From Bacteroidales bacterium UBA1204 (GTDB lineage: Bacteria > Bacteroidota > Bacteroidia > Bacteroidales > F082): a DNA stretch of 7,381 nt. Below are positions 1-6,647 of this stretch, in pieces; position 1 is the stretch's first letter, and each line of letters starts with the position of its first letter. The translations under genes were made by a program, and so were the position numbers. The stretch spans positions 28,690 to 36,070 of the forward strand of contig DBXU01000044.1 of assembly GCA_002310075.1 (NCBI GenBank), written 5' to 3'. The notes under the pieces are model-generated. The model was not told the DNA's origin and did no database searches. It saw only the letters and a list, made by a program, of their open reading frames with translations.

Positions 1-519
1 GGTATCGGCGAGAAGATGGATGCCTTGGATGTGTTTCATCCCAAGCGCATGGCCGACCGTATCCTTGGCATGGGCGACATCGTCTCTCTTGTGGAACGCG
101 CCCAAGAGCAGTTTGACGAGGAAGAAGCACGCAAGCTTCAGAAGAAGCTGGCTAAGAACGAGTTCAACTATAACGATTTCCTTAAGCAGATCCAGCAAAT
201 CAAAAAGATGGGTAACCTGAAAGATCTTGCCAGTATGATTCCTGGTATGGACAAGGCCATGAAGGGAGAGGAAATCGACGATGACGCTTTCAAGAGCATT
301 GAAGCCATCATTTATTCGATGACGCCAGCTGAACGCGAAGATCCAAAACTGCTTAACGGTACGCGTCGTAAGCGCATCGCTGATGGTAGCGGTACCAGCA
401 TCGTGGAAGTGAACCGCCTTGTAAAGCAGTTTGAAGAGACCTCGAAGATGATGCGTATGATGACCACTGGCGGTGGCAAGAAACTGATGCGCATGGCAGG
501 AGCCATGAAACGTCGTTGA
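1..519 (+). CDS. ffh: Signal recognition particle protein Ffh, 3' part (end of G domain plus M domain)
   Basis: This is the C-terminal 172 residues of Ffh, the SRP GTPase that binds signal sequences and 4.5S RNA and delivers ribosomes to FtsY and SecYEG. The reading frame is open from base 1, so the gene starts upstream; the ATG at 16 is internal. The first residues, GIGEK, followed by FHP and RILGMGD, are the usual junction between the G domain and the M domain. The M domain follows, with the flexible finger-loop region around [16 protein letters not shown] and the RNA-binding helix-turn-helix around [12 protein letters not shown]. Next come [10 protein letters not shown] and a Met-rich stretch (SKMMRMM), then a basic tail ending KRR. 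Nothing is degraded. folD begins 32 bases after the stop, so the two are probably cotranscribed. The assignment is very secure. Confidence 0.97.
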   Translation, partial: GIGEKMDALDVFHPKRMADRILGMGDIVSLVERAQEQFDEEEARKLQKKLAKNEFNYNDFLKQIQQIKKMGNLKDLASMIPGMDKAMKGEEIDDDAFKSIEAIIYSMTPAEREDPKLLNGTRRKRIADGSGTSIVEVNRLVKQFEETSKMMRMMTTGGGKKLMRMAGAMKRR

Positions 520-551
520 TTGGGTATGTAGAATTCAAAATGATTAAATAT

Positions 552-1436
552 ATGGATAACAAGATTATAGATGGCAAAGCCATTTCCGAACAGATTAAGA
601 AAGAAATCGCAGCCGAAGTGGCTGACATGATTGATCATGGCATTGCTGCCCCGCATTTGGCGGCTGTCATTGTAGGCGAAGATGGCGCTAGCAAAACCTA
701 TGTGGCCTCAAAGGAGAAAGCCTGCCATTCGGTAGGTATGACCTCGTCAGTGTATCGTTTGCCAGAAAGCACTACCGAAAAGGAGATGCTTGACATGGTG
801 GAGTTCTTGAACAATGACCCCGAGATTGATGGCTACATCATCCAGTTGCCTTTGCCGAAACATATCGACGAAAACAAGGTCATCAATGCCATTAAGCCCC
901 AAAAGGATGTGGATGGTTTCACCAGCGTCAATGCGGGCCGTATGCAATTGGGCCATCCATGCTTTGTGCCTGCCACCCCTAACGGTATTATGGAACTTAT
1001 CAAACGCTCTGGGGTCGATACCGTAGGCAAGAATGTGGTTGTGTTGGGCCGATCCAATATCGTTGGTACTCCAATGGCCATCCTGATGTCGCGCAAGGGC
1101 ATTGACGCTACCGTCACCATGTGCCACAGCCGTACCAAGAATTTGCCCGAAATTGCCCGTCAAGCTGATATCCTGATTGCCGCCATCGGCAAGCAGGGCT
1201 TCGTGACTGCCGACATGGTGAAGCCAGGTGCCGTTGTCATAGATGTTGGTATCCACCGTATTGAAGATGCTTCCAGCCCCAAGGGCTATAAGATTATGGG
1301 CGATGTGGATTATGAAGAAGTCTATAAGGTTGCCTCAAAGATTACACCTGTTCCTGGTGGCGTAGGCCCCATGACCATCGTCTCACTATTGCAAAACACA
1401 CTGAAAGCCGCCAAGGGCGAAGTGTATCCAAAGTGA
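552..1436 (+). CDS. folD: Bifunctional methylenetetrahydrofolate dehydrogenase / methenyltetrahydrofolate cyclohydrolase
   Basis: FolD interconverts 5,10-methylene-THF and 10-formyl-THF using NADP in the cytoplasm, supplying one-carbon units for purine and fMet synthesis. The 294-residue protein has near-standard length and all signature motifs. The catalytic Tyr50 and Lys54 lie in YVASKEKAC, Gln98 in IIQLPLPKH and Asp121 in KDVDGF. The Rossmann motif VVLGRSNIVGTPMA is at about residues 163-176 and PVPGGVGPMT at 266-275. I chose the ATG at 552 because the protein then begins MDNKIIDGKAIS, matching the usual start of the family. The frame also opens with TTG 516 and ATG 540, which would add 12 or 4 residues of atypical sequence. 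No strong ribosome binding site is seen, as is usual in Bacteroidota. The next gene starts two bases after the stop. Confidence 0.96.
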   Translation: MDNKIIDGKAISEQIKKEIAAEVADMIDHGIAAPHLAAVIVGEDGASKTYVASKEKACHSVGMTSSVYRLPESTTEKEMLDMVEFLNNDPEIDGYIIQLPLPKHIDENKVINAIKPQKDVDGFTSVNAGRMQLGHPCFVPATPNGIMELIKRSGVDTVGKNVVVLGRSNIVGTPMAILMSRKGIDATVTMCHSRTKNLPEIARQADILIAAIGKQGFVTADMVKPGAVVIDVGIHRIEDASSPKGYKIMGDVDYEEVYKVASKITPVPGGVGPMTIVSLLQNTLKAAKGEVYPK

Positions 1437-1438
1437 TT

Positions 1439-2344
1439 ATGAGAAGGGCGTTGTTAATAGGTTTTGTGCTGTTGTTTTCCTTGCTTGGCAAGGCCCAAGA
1501 AGGAAAATGGAGTGAATTGTCTCCTTTGCTGAAGTCGGGATTGCCTGAAGAGGTGAAAGAGACTTCGGGACTCTTTTTCCATAATGGTCGCCTTTGGACC
1601 CACAACGACAGCGGCGGGAAACCCATATTATATGCGCTTGACACCACAACCTTTGAGGTCGTTCAGAGAATTACCTTGGACAAGGTAAAAAACAAGGATT
1701 GGGAAGATGTGTGTACCGATGGAGAAAACGTTTTTGTGGGAGACTTCGGCAATAACAAAGGGAATCGTAAAGATTTGAGAATCTATATGTTTCCTCTTGC
1801 TGATATTCCACAAGGGGGTGACGCCGTTTTGGCTGTTGATTCCATTACTTTCCGGTTTGCCGACCAAACGGATTTCAGTAAGCGTAAGGTGCACGATTTC
1901 GACTGTGAATCGTTTTTTGCTTCCAACAAGAGCCTTTATCTTTTTAGCAAGGGTTGGGAGACTGGTACTACACGTTTATATCGACTCCCCAAGACAGCTG
2001 GCGATTATGATGCTGAGGTGGTCAATGGGTTTGATTCGCAAGGACTTTTGACGGGGGCTGACTACGACAGGGAAAACCATGTTTTGGTATTGGTTGGTTA
2101 CGTCAAGACCATTTGGAAGCCTTTCATGTATCTCATTTTCGATTTTGATGAGAATGGTGAGAGTCTATCAAACTGTCGTTTCGAAATGCCCCATTTGGCA
2201 GGAGCTCAAACTGAAGGGGTTTGCTTCTTCGATAATGGAAGATGCTATCTTACCGCAGAGACTTCTCCCACCGTGACCTCCAGGGTGTTTGTGGTTGATT
2301 TCAGGAAATGGATAGATAAAGAACTGATAGATAGGAAAAAGTGA
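1439..2344 (+). CDS. Secreted beta-propeller-like protein of unknown function
   Basis: The 301-residue protein starts with a signal peptide (MRRALLIGFVLLFSLLGKAQ), with probable cleavage next to A-Q and no lipobox Cys. The mature part carries spaced motifs of a family seen in Bacteroidota and actinobacteria that resembles a beta-propeller: ETSGL (41-45), THNDSG (54-59), KDWEDV (86-91), VGDFGNN (100-106), HDFDCES (152-158), TGADYD (205-210) and QTEGVCF (257-263). The many conserved Asp and Glu residues could bind a metal, but that is inference. No sorting domain, transmembrane helix or catalytic motif is recognised. I chose ATG 1439, two bases past the folD stop, over GTG 1433, which overlaps that stop. 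Its own stop overlaps the start of the next gene (GTGA), so the two are probably translationally coupled. The family recognition is from memory; the function is unknown. Confidence 0.8.
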   Translation: MRRALLIGFVLLFSLLGKAQEGKWSELSPLLKSGLPEEVKETSGLFFHNGRLWTHNDSGGKPILYALDTTTFEVVQRITLDKVKNKDWEDVCTDGENVFVGDFGNNKGNRKDLRIYMFPLADIPQGGDAVLAVDSITFRFADQTDFSKRKVHDFDCESFFASNKSLYLFSKGWETGTTRLYRLPKTAGDYDAEVVNGFDSQGLLTGADYDRENHVLVLVGYVKTIWKPFMYLIFDFDENGESLSNCRFEMPHLAGAQTEGVCFFDNGRCYLTAETSPTVTSRVFVVDFRKWIDKELIDRKK

Positions 2345-3996
2345 AAAAGATCGCCCTGATAGTTATTGCGTTGCTTTCTGTTGTCGCAATGGGTTATTCG
2401 CAGCATCCGAAAAAGGCTGTGAAAGCTTATGAAGCGGCGGAGGAGGCTTTTTTTAAGGGCGATTACAAATCAGCGTATCAACAGGTGCTTAAGGCGGTGG
2501 TGGCCGATCCCAACTATGCCGAGGCATGGCTTCTGGAAGGCGAGATCGGCATGGAAACGAAAGACTATGACATGGCCATGTTGGGATATGAGCGAGCCTT
2601 GTCGTGCGATTCGATGTGTTTTCCGCCAGCAGCCATTTCATTGGCACGTGTTTACGACAGTAAGGGCTCCTACAAGAAGGAGGCAGCCATGTTACGTTGG
2701 TACCAATCCAAGCATTTTGGCCACGCAGCCAACGACGCCACTGTGGCAGAGATGCTGGAGCTAGCTTCTTTTCGCGATTGGGCTACCAGCCATCCTGTGG
2801 ATTTTGAACCCGAGAATTTGGGGAAGGTCGTCAACACAAGCGATGATGAATATGTGAATATGTTGTCTTTTGATGGCACACAACTGCTATTTACACGAAA
2901 AACCATGGCTGCCAATGGCTATCAAAAGGAATCTTTATACGTGTCTTTGTGGGACGGCGAGCGATGGGGTGAGCCGCAGATGTTGTATATTGAAGGCTTT
3001 TCTGACGACATCGATCCTGCTGCTGCTTTTATTTCGGCGGATGGGAAAAAACTATATCTGACGGGTTGCGGCTGGTTGCGTGATAGCAGCTGTGACCTAT
3101 ATGTCTCCGAATGGAGAGACGGCCAATGTGGAATGCCTCGCCCCTTGTCGGGCTCTATCAATACCAATAGTTGGGAGTCGCAGCCATGCATAAGCAGCGA
3201 CGGAAAGGAGCTTTATTTTGTCTCAAAGCGCTCGGGGAACGCTGACATCTATTGCAGCATGCGCAATGCTGATGGAACATGGTCGGAACCTCAAAGCTTG
3301 GGCGCACCCATCAATACAAAAGGTACTGAGATGGCGCCTTTCCTGCATCCCGATGGGCGCACCTTGTATTTTTCTTCAAACAGGCATGTTGGCATGGGTG
3401 GCTTCGACCTTTTCATGAGCCGAAGGGGAGAAGACGGAAAGTGGAAGGAGCCTGTGAATCTGGGTTTTCCTATCAACACCCAAGGCGATGAGATCAATTT
3501 CTTTGTGGCTGCCGACGGCAAGACGGCTTTCATATCCTCGCAGCGTGAAGGCGGCGTGGGTAAATACGACATCTATACCTTTATACTGCCTGAAGAGATT
3601 CGACCCGATTCGGCCAATTATCTCTCAACAGTGGATGTGGTTGAACTGACGCCAGGCGACGCGGTGGTCCTGCAAAACATTCAGTTTGAATACAACAGCG
3701 CTGCTTTGACCGAAGATTCGCAGGTGGGTATTCAGATGCTAACGGATTTTCTTCATCGCAATTCAGAATTGAAGGTAGAGTTGGCTGGCCATACCGATGA
3801 TATAGGCAGCGATGCCTTTAATTTGAAGCTTTCTTCGGAGCGGGCTGAAGTTGTAAAACAGGCATTGATTGATAATGGAATAGAATCCGTTCGGCTGACT
3901 TCCAAAGGTTATGGCGCTGCACGGCCCTTGGTCCCGAATGATAGTGAAGAAAACCGTTCCTTGAATCGCAGGACGGAGATGGTTGTCATCGAATGA
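2341..3996 (+). CDS. TPR / PD40 beta-propeller / OmpA_C envelope protein, PorE-like
   Basis: This 551-residue exported protein has a signal peptide at 1-20 (ending MGYSQ, no lipobox Cys). TPR-type helices follow at about 25-125 (AVKAYEAAEEAFFKGDYKSA, then DPNYAEAWLLEGEI). About five PD40 blades come next, with motifs at 176-185, 231-241, 284-304 (SSDGKELYF..NADIY), 335-360 and 389-414. The OmpA_C peptidoglycan-binding domain is at about 443-551. Asp486 in GHTDDIG and Arg501 in SSERAEVV are 15 residues apart, as are the diaminopimelate-binding pair in E. coli OmpA, and NRR is at 542-544. It should sit in the periplasm or at the outer membrane, anchored to the cell wall. P. gingivalis PorE, a T9SS component, combines TPR, propeller, a carboxypeptidase-regulatory-like domain and OmpA_C. 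Here only about 27 residues separate propeller and OmpA_C, so that domain seems absent. The GTG start overlaps the preceding stop. Confidence 0.92.
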   Translation: MKKIALIVIALLSVVAMGYSQHPKKAVKAYEAAEEAFFKGDYKSAYQQVLKAVVADPNYAEAWLLEGEIGMETKDYDMAMLGYERALSCDSMCFPPAAISLARVYDSKGSYKKEAAMLRWYQSKHFGHAANDATVAEMLELASFRDWATSHPVDFEPENLGKVVNTSDDEYVNMLSFDGTQLLFTRKTMAANGYQKESLYVSLWDGERWGEPQMLYIEGFSDDIDPAAAFISADGKKLYLTGCGWLRDSSCDLYVSEWRDGQCGMPRPLSGSINTNSWESQPCISSDGKELYFVSKRSGNADIYCSMRNADGTWSEPQSLGAPINTKGTEMAPFLHPDGRTLYFSSNRHVGMGGFDLFMSRRGEDGKWKEPVNLGFPINTQGDEINFFVAADGKTAFISSQREGGVGKYDIYTFILPEEIRPDSANYLSTVDVVELTPGDAVVLQNIQFEYNSAALTEDSQVGIQMLTDFLHRNSELKVELAGHTDDIGSDAFNLKLSSERAEVVKQALIDNGIESVRLTSKGYGAARPLVPNDSEENRSLNRRTEMVVIE

Positions 3997-4014
3997 AGAT
4001 TCTGAGTCGCTGTC

Positions 4015-4752
4015 TTAATGCCTAAAACGGTAGCGAACTGTCAGCTCGTCGTTACTCGGTGTTGGGACGTCCCAATAGGGTTTCTCAGACGTTGATTCTG
4101 TCGATGGGTCTGTGACTGAGTCTTCCGAAGCGCCATTGTCATCTTCCTCCTCTTCCCAATGGTACACCTCTTTCTGTGGCCCTTCCTTGCGCAGGAAGAC
4201 AGCCAGCAACACGCCAATGATAGCACCGCTGAGATGACCTTCCCATGAAATGTTTTGCGGTATGGCTAAAGATGGAATCATTCCCCAAATGAAACTGCCA
4301 TAAAGAAACACCATGATTAAAGAGACAACGATAAGCATGCGATTGCCGCGGATGAAGCCGCTTGCAATAAGAAACAGGTTGAGCCCATAGACGAGGGCGC
4401 TCGCTCCAATGTGGGTGGAATTCGGATCGCCGATGCACCAGGTGATCAAACCACTGGCGAGGTAGATGACGAGCATCACCCTGTTGGCGAGGGTAGGGTA
4501 GCAGTAGTATAAGGCAGTACCGAGAACAAGAATGGGTACGCTATTGGAGATGAGATGCTCCCAGCTGCCGTGAAGGAAGGGGAGGGTGAGAATGCCTATA
4601 AGTCCTCTGACTGTATGCGGCCTTAAGCCATATTGTCCCAAGTCGATGCCAAAAGACGCCTCGACAATTTTCACCAACCACATCAAAGCTACGATGATAA
4701 GGGGGATGACGAGGCTGCCTAGAAATTTCTTTTTCTCTTGTTTTTCTTCCAT
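4015..4752 (-). CDS. Rhomboid family intramembrane serine protease
   Basis: Rhomboids cleave transmembrane proteins within the inner membrane using a Ser-His dyad. With the start at 4752 the protein has 245 residues and six hydrophobic segments, roughly 13-33, 67-85, 92-108, 115-133, 139-160 and 171-188. The catalytic Ser118 lies in HIGASALVYGL and His173 in EGHLSGA. His66 and Asn70 in HGSWEHLISN match the H-x3-N oxyanion pair of GlpG. The motif is GASA where GxSG is usual. A charged tail (about 190-245) has an acidic run EEEEDD near 200-205 and ends PYWDVPTPSNDELTVRYRFRH-like; it is probably cytoplasmic. The frame extends to ATG 4776, adding MILDTKSC. I prefer 4752 because MEEKQEKKKF is a natural N-terminus and a candidate promoter element lies just before 4776. 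The substrate is unknown. Confidence 0.9.
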   Translation of the reverse strand: MEEKQEKKKFLGSLVIPLIIVALMWLVKIVEASFGIDLGQYGLRPHTVRGLIGILTLPFLHGSWEHLISNSVPILVLGTALYYCYPTLANRVMLVIYLASGLITWCIGDPNSTHIGASALVYGLNLFLIASGFIRGNRMLIVVSLIMVFLYGSFIWGMIPSLAIPQNISWEGHLSGAIIGVLLAVFLRKEGPQKEVYHWEEEEDDNGASEDSVTDPSTESTSEKPYWDVPTPSNDELTVRYRFRH

Positions 4753-4783
4753 GCAGCTTTTAGTATCAAGAATCATTCCGCGG

Positions 4784-4791
4784 CAAAGGTC
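4784..4791 (-). promoter_or_regulatory. Candidate Bacteroidota -7 promoter element for the rhomboid gene
   Basis: Read on the minus strand, the 62-base gap between the cotH stop and the rhomboid start contains GACCTTTG, one mismatch from the TAnnTTTG -7 consensus of Bacteroidota primary sigma promoters. Transcription would then begin near 4777-4780, leaving a leader of roughly 25 bases before the ATG at 4752. No convincing -33 TTG is seen about 19-20 bases upstream, where the sequence is an A-run. This is therefore a weak call. Confidence 0.3.
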
Positions 4792-4814
4792 GGAAATTTT
4801 GGCAGGACTTTTTT

Positions 4815-6647
4815 TTAGTTCAAAATGATAAATTTCTTCGACTGATTGCCAACCCTAAGAATGTATATGCCTGTATTAAGATGAGCAGATAGTGTAACCT
4901 CATTAAGACCTTCCTCGAAGACAAAAGTCGAATAATAATACCGCCTGCCTATGTTGTCATAGATTTGAATATCAGTTAATCCGACTTCTTTTGCTTCAAC
5001 TCCGACTTGGATTCCATTATTCGTAGGCAAAATGCTTAAATAGCTTATCGTAATACCATACATATCTGAAAGATAATACCGGTGAAGCATGTCATTTATA
5101 TCGTCAACTCGTTGTGACAGGAATTTGTCGATGCTACGCATCCGTTTCTTCCATACACCCATGCTTTCGGGATTTCCAAAACGGTTTATTTGGTTGGGTA
5201 TTTCATTTATGATGGAATTGTATGTTTCGTCGTAGTACTCTTTTGTTGAATGGTAATTGAAAGTGGTTGACAATAGATGGTCGAAACGATGGAGGAAAGC
5301 TAGTTTGAAAGTGTCGTTTTCCATTAGTCTCCTGAATAGCAACGTAGACGTTTTACTTGCTGGATATAGATCTTCTCCATCATAGATTGCGTTGGCAAAA
5401 GCGTCAAAGTCCGACATGGATCGAGTGAGACAAGCGTCACCATCAAAAAAAATGAATCTCCATAAACTATTGTCGGCTTGCCAGCAACGCAGGTTGTTTG
5501 AAGGCCAGTCGCGGTTGGCGCTAAAGATTTGGAAGATTTCATAATCCATGAAATTGCTAATGTCGATCCGCTCCTTCACGTATTGGTAGTTATCGTCGTC
5601 GGACAGATCGTGTTGCTCTAACCATTCAAACAACTCTGTTAGGGCTTCGCCAGACCCGTATTCGCAGTTGGTGCCATTCCATGAGTTGACGATGTTAATG
5701 TCGTCAAGGTCGAAGTCATAATGGTCCTCGATATAGCGTTCATCAGGTTTCTCCTGTAAGTAGTAAATCCCCCAATATTCTCCATTGATGAACAATACCA
5801 CAGGCCTTGATGAGAGGCAGTCTATGTCAAGGTTTCGTGCAAGTCGCTCACAGAAATGGTCTTGACATCCTGCACCCGTCCAAGATCCTTTAAATGATTT
5901 GATTTTCAAGTGTTTAAAACGCTCTATCACTGTGCCTTCAAAGAATTTATAATTGAATCTCTTTTTGCCGTATTCTTCGCGAGCATAGATTTTTAAACCT
6001 TTTTGAGGGTATCGTCGGGTGCTATTGCCTTGAACTCTGACGCCAGCTTGTTGGTTGATACCGTTGTTGTCAGTTTCGTAGAATTCGACATTGCAGCATC
6101 GTTCCCAATCACGTCCAGTTTGGTAGTAATTGCCGGAATAGTCGTGATTCTCTGTATTATAATGAATGCCTGGGACGAGGATGCCTTGCTCATAGTCGAA
6201 TAAATCAAGCGAATCTGCACAAAGAGAAATGACCGGAAGTCCATGCGTGTCGCACCCTAATGAGGCGATAAAATAGCTGTTGGTCGCTACTTCGCCAACG
6301 CGATGCCCTTCGGCGTCAAAGGCTGCTGCTCTGATTACGATGCATTTTTGAACCGTTTTGGGGACGAACCAAAGATCCTCTGGGCTAGTTCGAATAGTGA
6401 AAATATCGGATTTGGAATAGAGGTTTTGATTTAACAGGAGGGGATTTGAATAGATGGGGTCTTCTACAGTGGGGATGTTTCCATTGGTCGTAAAATGAAT
6501 GACCTTGTCGTACGACCAGCACGACAAGGTCAGTTCGAATGGTTCTTCGTAGAACCCGCCATTGGTTGAGAAAATCACCTCTTGTGAACTTGCTGTAGAA
6601 TAAAACAGCAATATCAATATCGTTAAGAGGTGACGAGGATGGGTCAT
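4815..6647 (-). CDS. Secreted CotH-kinase-family protein with T9SS sorting domain
   Basis: This 610-residue protein has a signal peptide (about 1-22, MTHPRHLLTILILLFYSTAS). A chitobiase C-terminal / Fn3-associated type beta domain follows at about 24-127 (FSTNGGFYEEPFELTL, HFTTNGNIPT). The CotH domain is at about 137-520, with VRVQGNSTRRYPQKGLKIY (203-221), FINGEYWGIYYLQEKPDERY (286-305), NRDWPSNN (378-385) and WRFIFFDGD (396-404). Asp380, Asp402 and Asp404 are candidates for the catalytic and metal-binding Asp residues. Residues about 530-610 form a T9SS type A sorting domain ending GIYILRVGNQSKKFIILN, so export to the cell surface or outside is expected. CotH proteins in spore formers phosphorylate coat proteins; this organism is not expected to sporulate, so the substrate is unknown. 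The frame opens 60 residues earlier, but that part is the gcvT shadow. The ATG overlaps the gcvT stop (ATGA). The gene is AT-rich. Confidence 0.88.
   Translation of the reverse strand: MTHPRHLLTILILLFYSTASSQEVIFSTNGGFYEEPFELTLSCWSYDKVIHFTTNGNIPTVEDPIYSNPLLLNQNLYSKSDIFTIRTSPEDLWFVPKTVQKCIVIRAAAFDAEGHRVGEVATNSYFIASLGCDTHGLPVISLCADSLDLFDYEQGILVPGIHYNTENHDYSGNYYQTGRDWERCCNVEFYETDNNGINQQAGVRVQGNSTRRYPQKGLKIYAREEYGKKRFNYKFFEGTVIERFKHLKIKSFKGSWTGAGCQDHFCERLARNLDIDCLSSRPVVLFINGEYWGIYYLQEKPDERYIEDHYDFDLDDINIVNSWNGTNCEYGSGEALTELFEWLEQHDLSDDDNYQYVKERIDISNFMDYEIFQIFSANRDWPSNNLRCWQADNSLWRFIFFDGDACLTRSMSDFDAFANAIYDGEDLYPASKTSTLLFRRLMENDTFKLAFLHRFDHLLSTTFNYHSTKEYYDETYNSIINEIPNQINRFGNPESMGVWKKRMRSIDKFLSQRVDDINDMLHRYYLSDMYGITISYLSILPTNNGIQVGVEAKEVGLTDIQIYDNIGRRYYYSTFVFEEGLNEVTLSAHLNTGIYILRVGNQSKKFIILN
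6500..6532. repeat. Perfect 12-bp inverted repeat with 9-nt loop inside cotH
   Basis: The plus strand reads TGACCTTGTCGT at 6500-6511 and its exact reverse complement ACGACAAGGTCA at 6521-6532, separated by nine bases. In the cotH mRNA it would form a 12-bp hairpin over codons 39-49, about 115 bases after the start codon. No U-run follows it, so it does not look like an intrinsic terminator. Confidence 0.75.

Noticed and set aside
312..656. 114-codon minus-strand frame across the ffh/folD junction
   Set aside because: It is antisense to conserved coding sequence of both genes and has no recognisable motif.
747..1256. 169-codon open frame on the minus strand within folD
   Set aside because: It lies wholly opposite well-supported folD codons and encodes nothing recognisable.
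1479..1493. 6-bp stem with 3-base loop (CCTTGC TTG GCAAGG) in the signal peptide codons
   Set aside because: It is too short to separate from chance and lacks any supporting context.
4062..4075. 14-bp perfect palindrome TTGGGACGTCCCAA in the rhomboid 3' end
   Set aside because: One such palindrome is plausible by chance in this length, and it encodes the ordinary residues around YWDVPT.
4776..4816. TTCCG/CGGAA inverted repeat followed by an eight-T run on the plus strand, as a terminator
   Set aside because: The stem is only 5 bp, the T-run begins 13 bases after it, and no plus-strand gene ends there.
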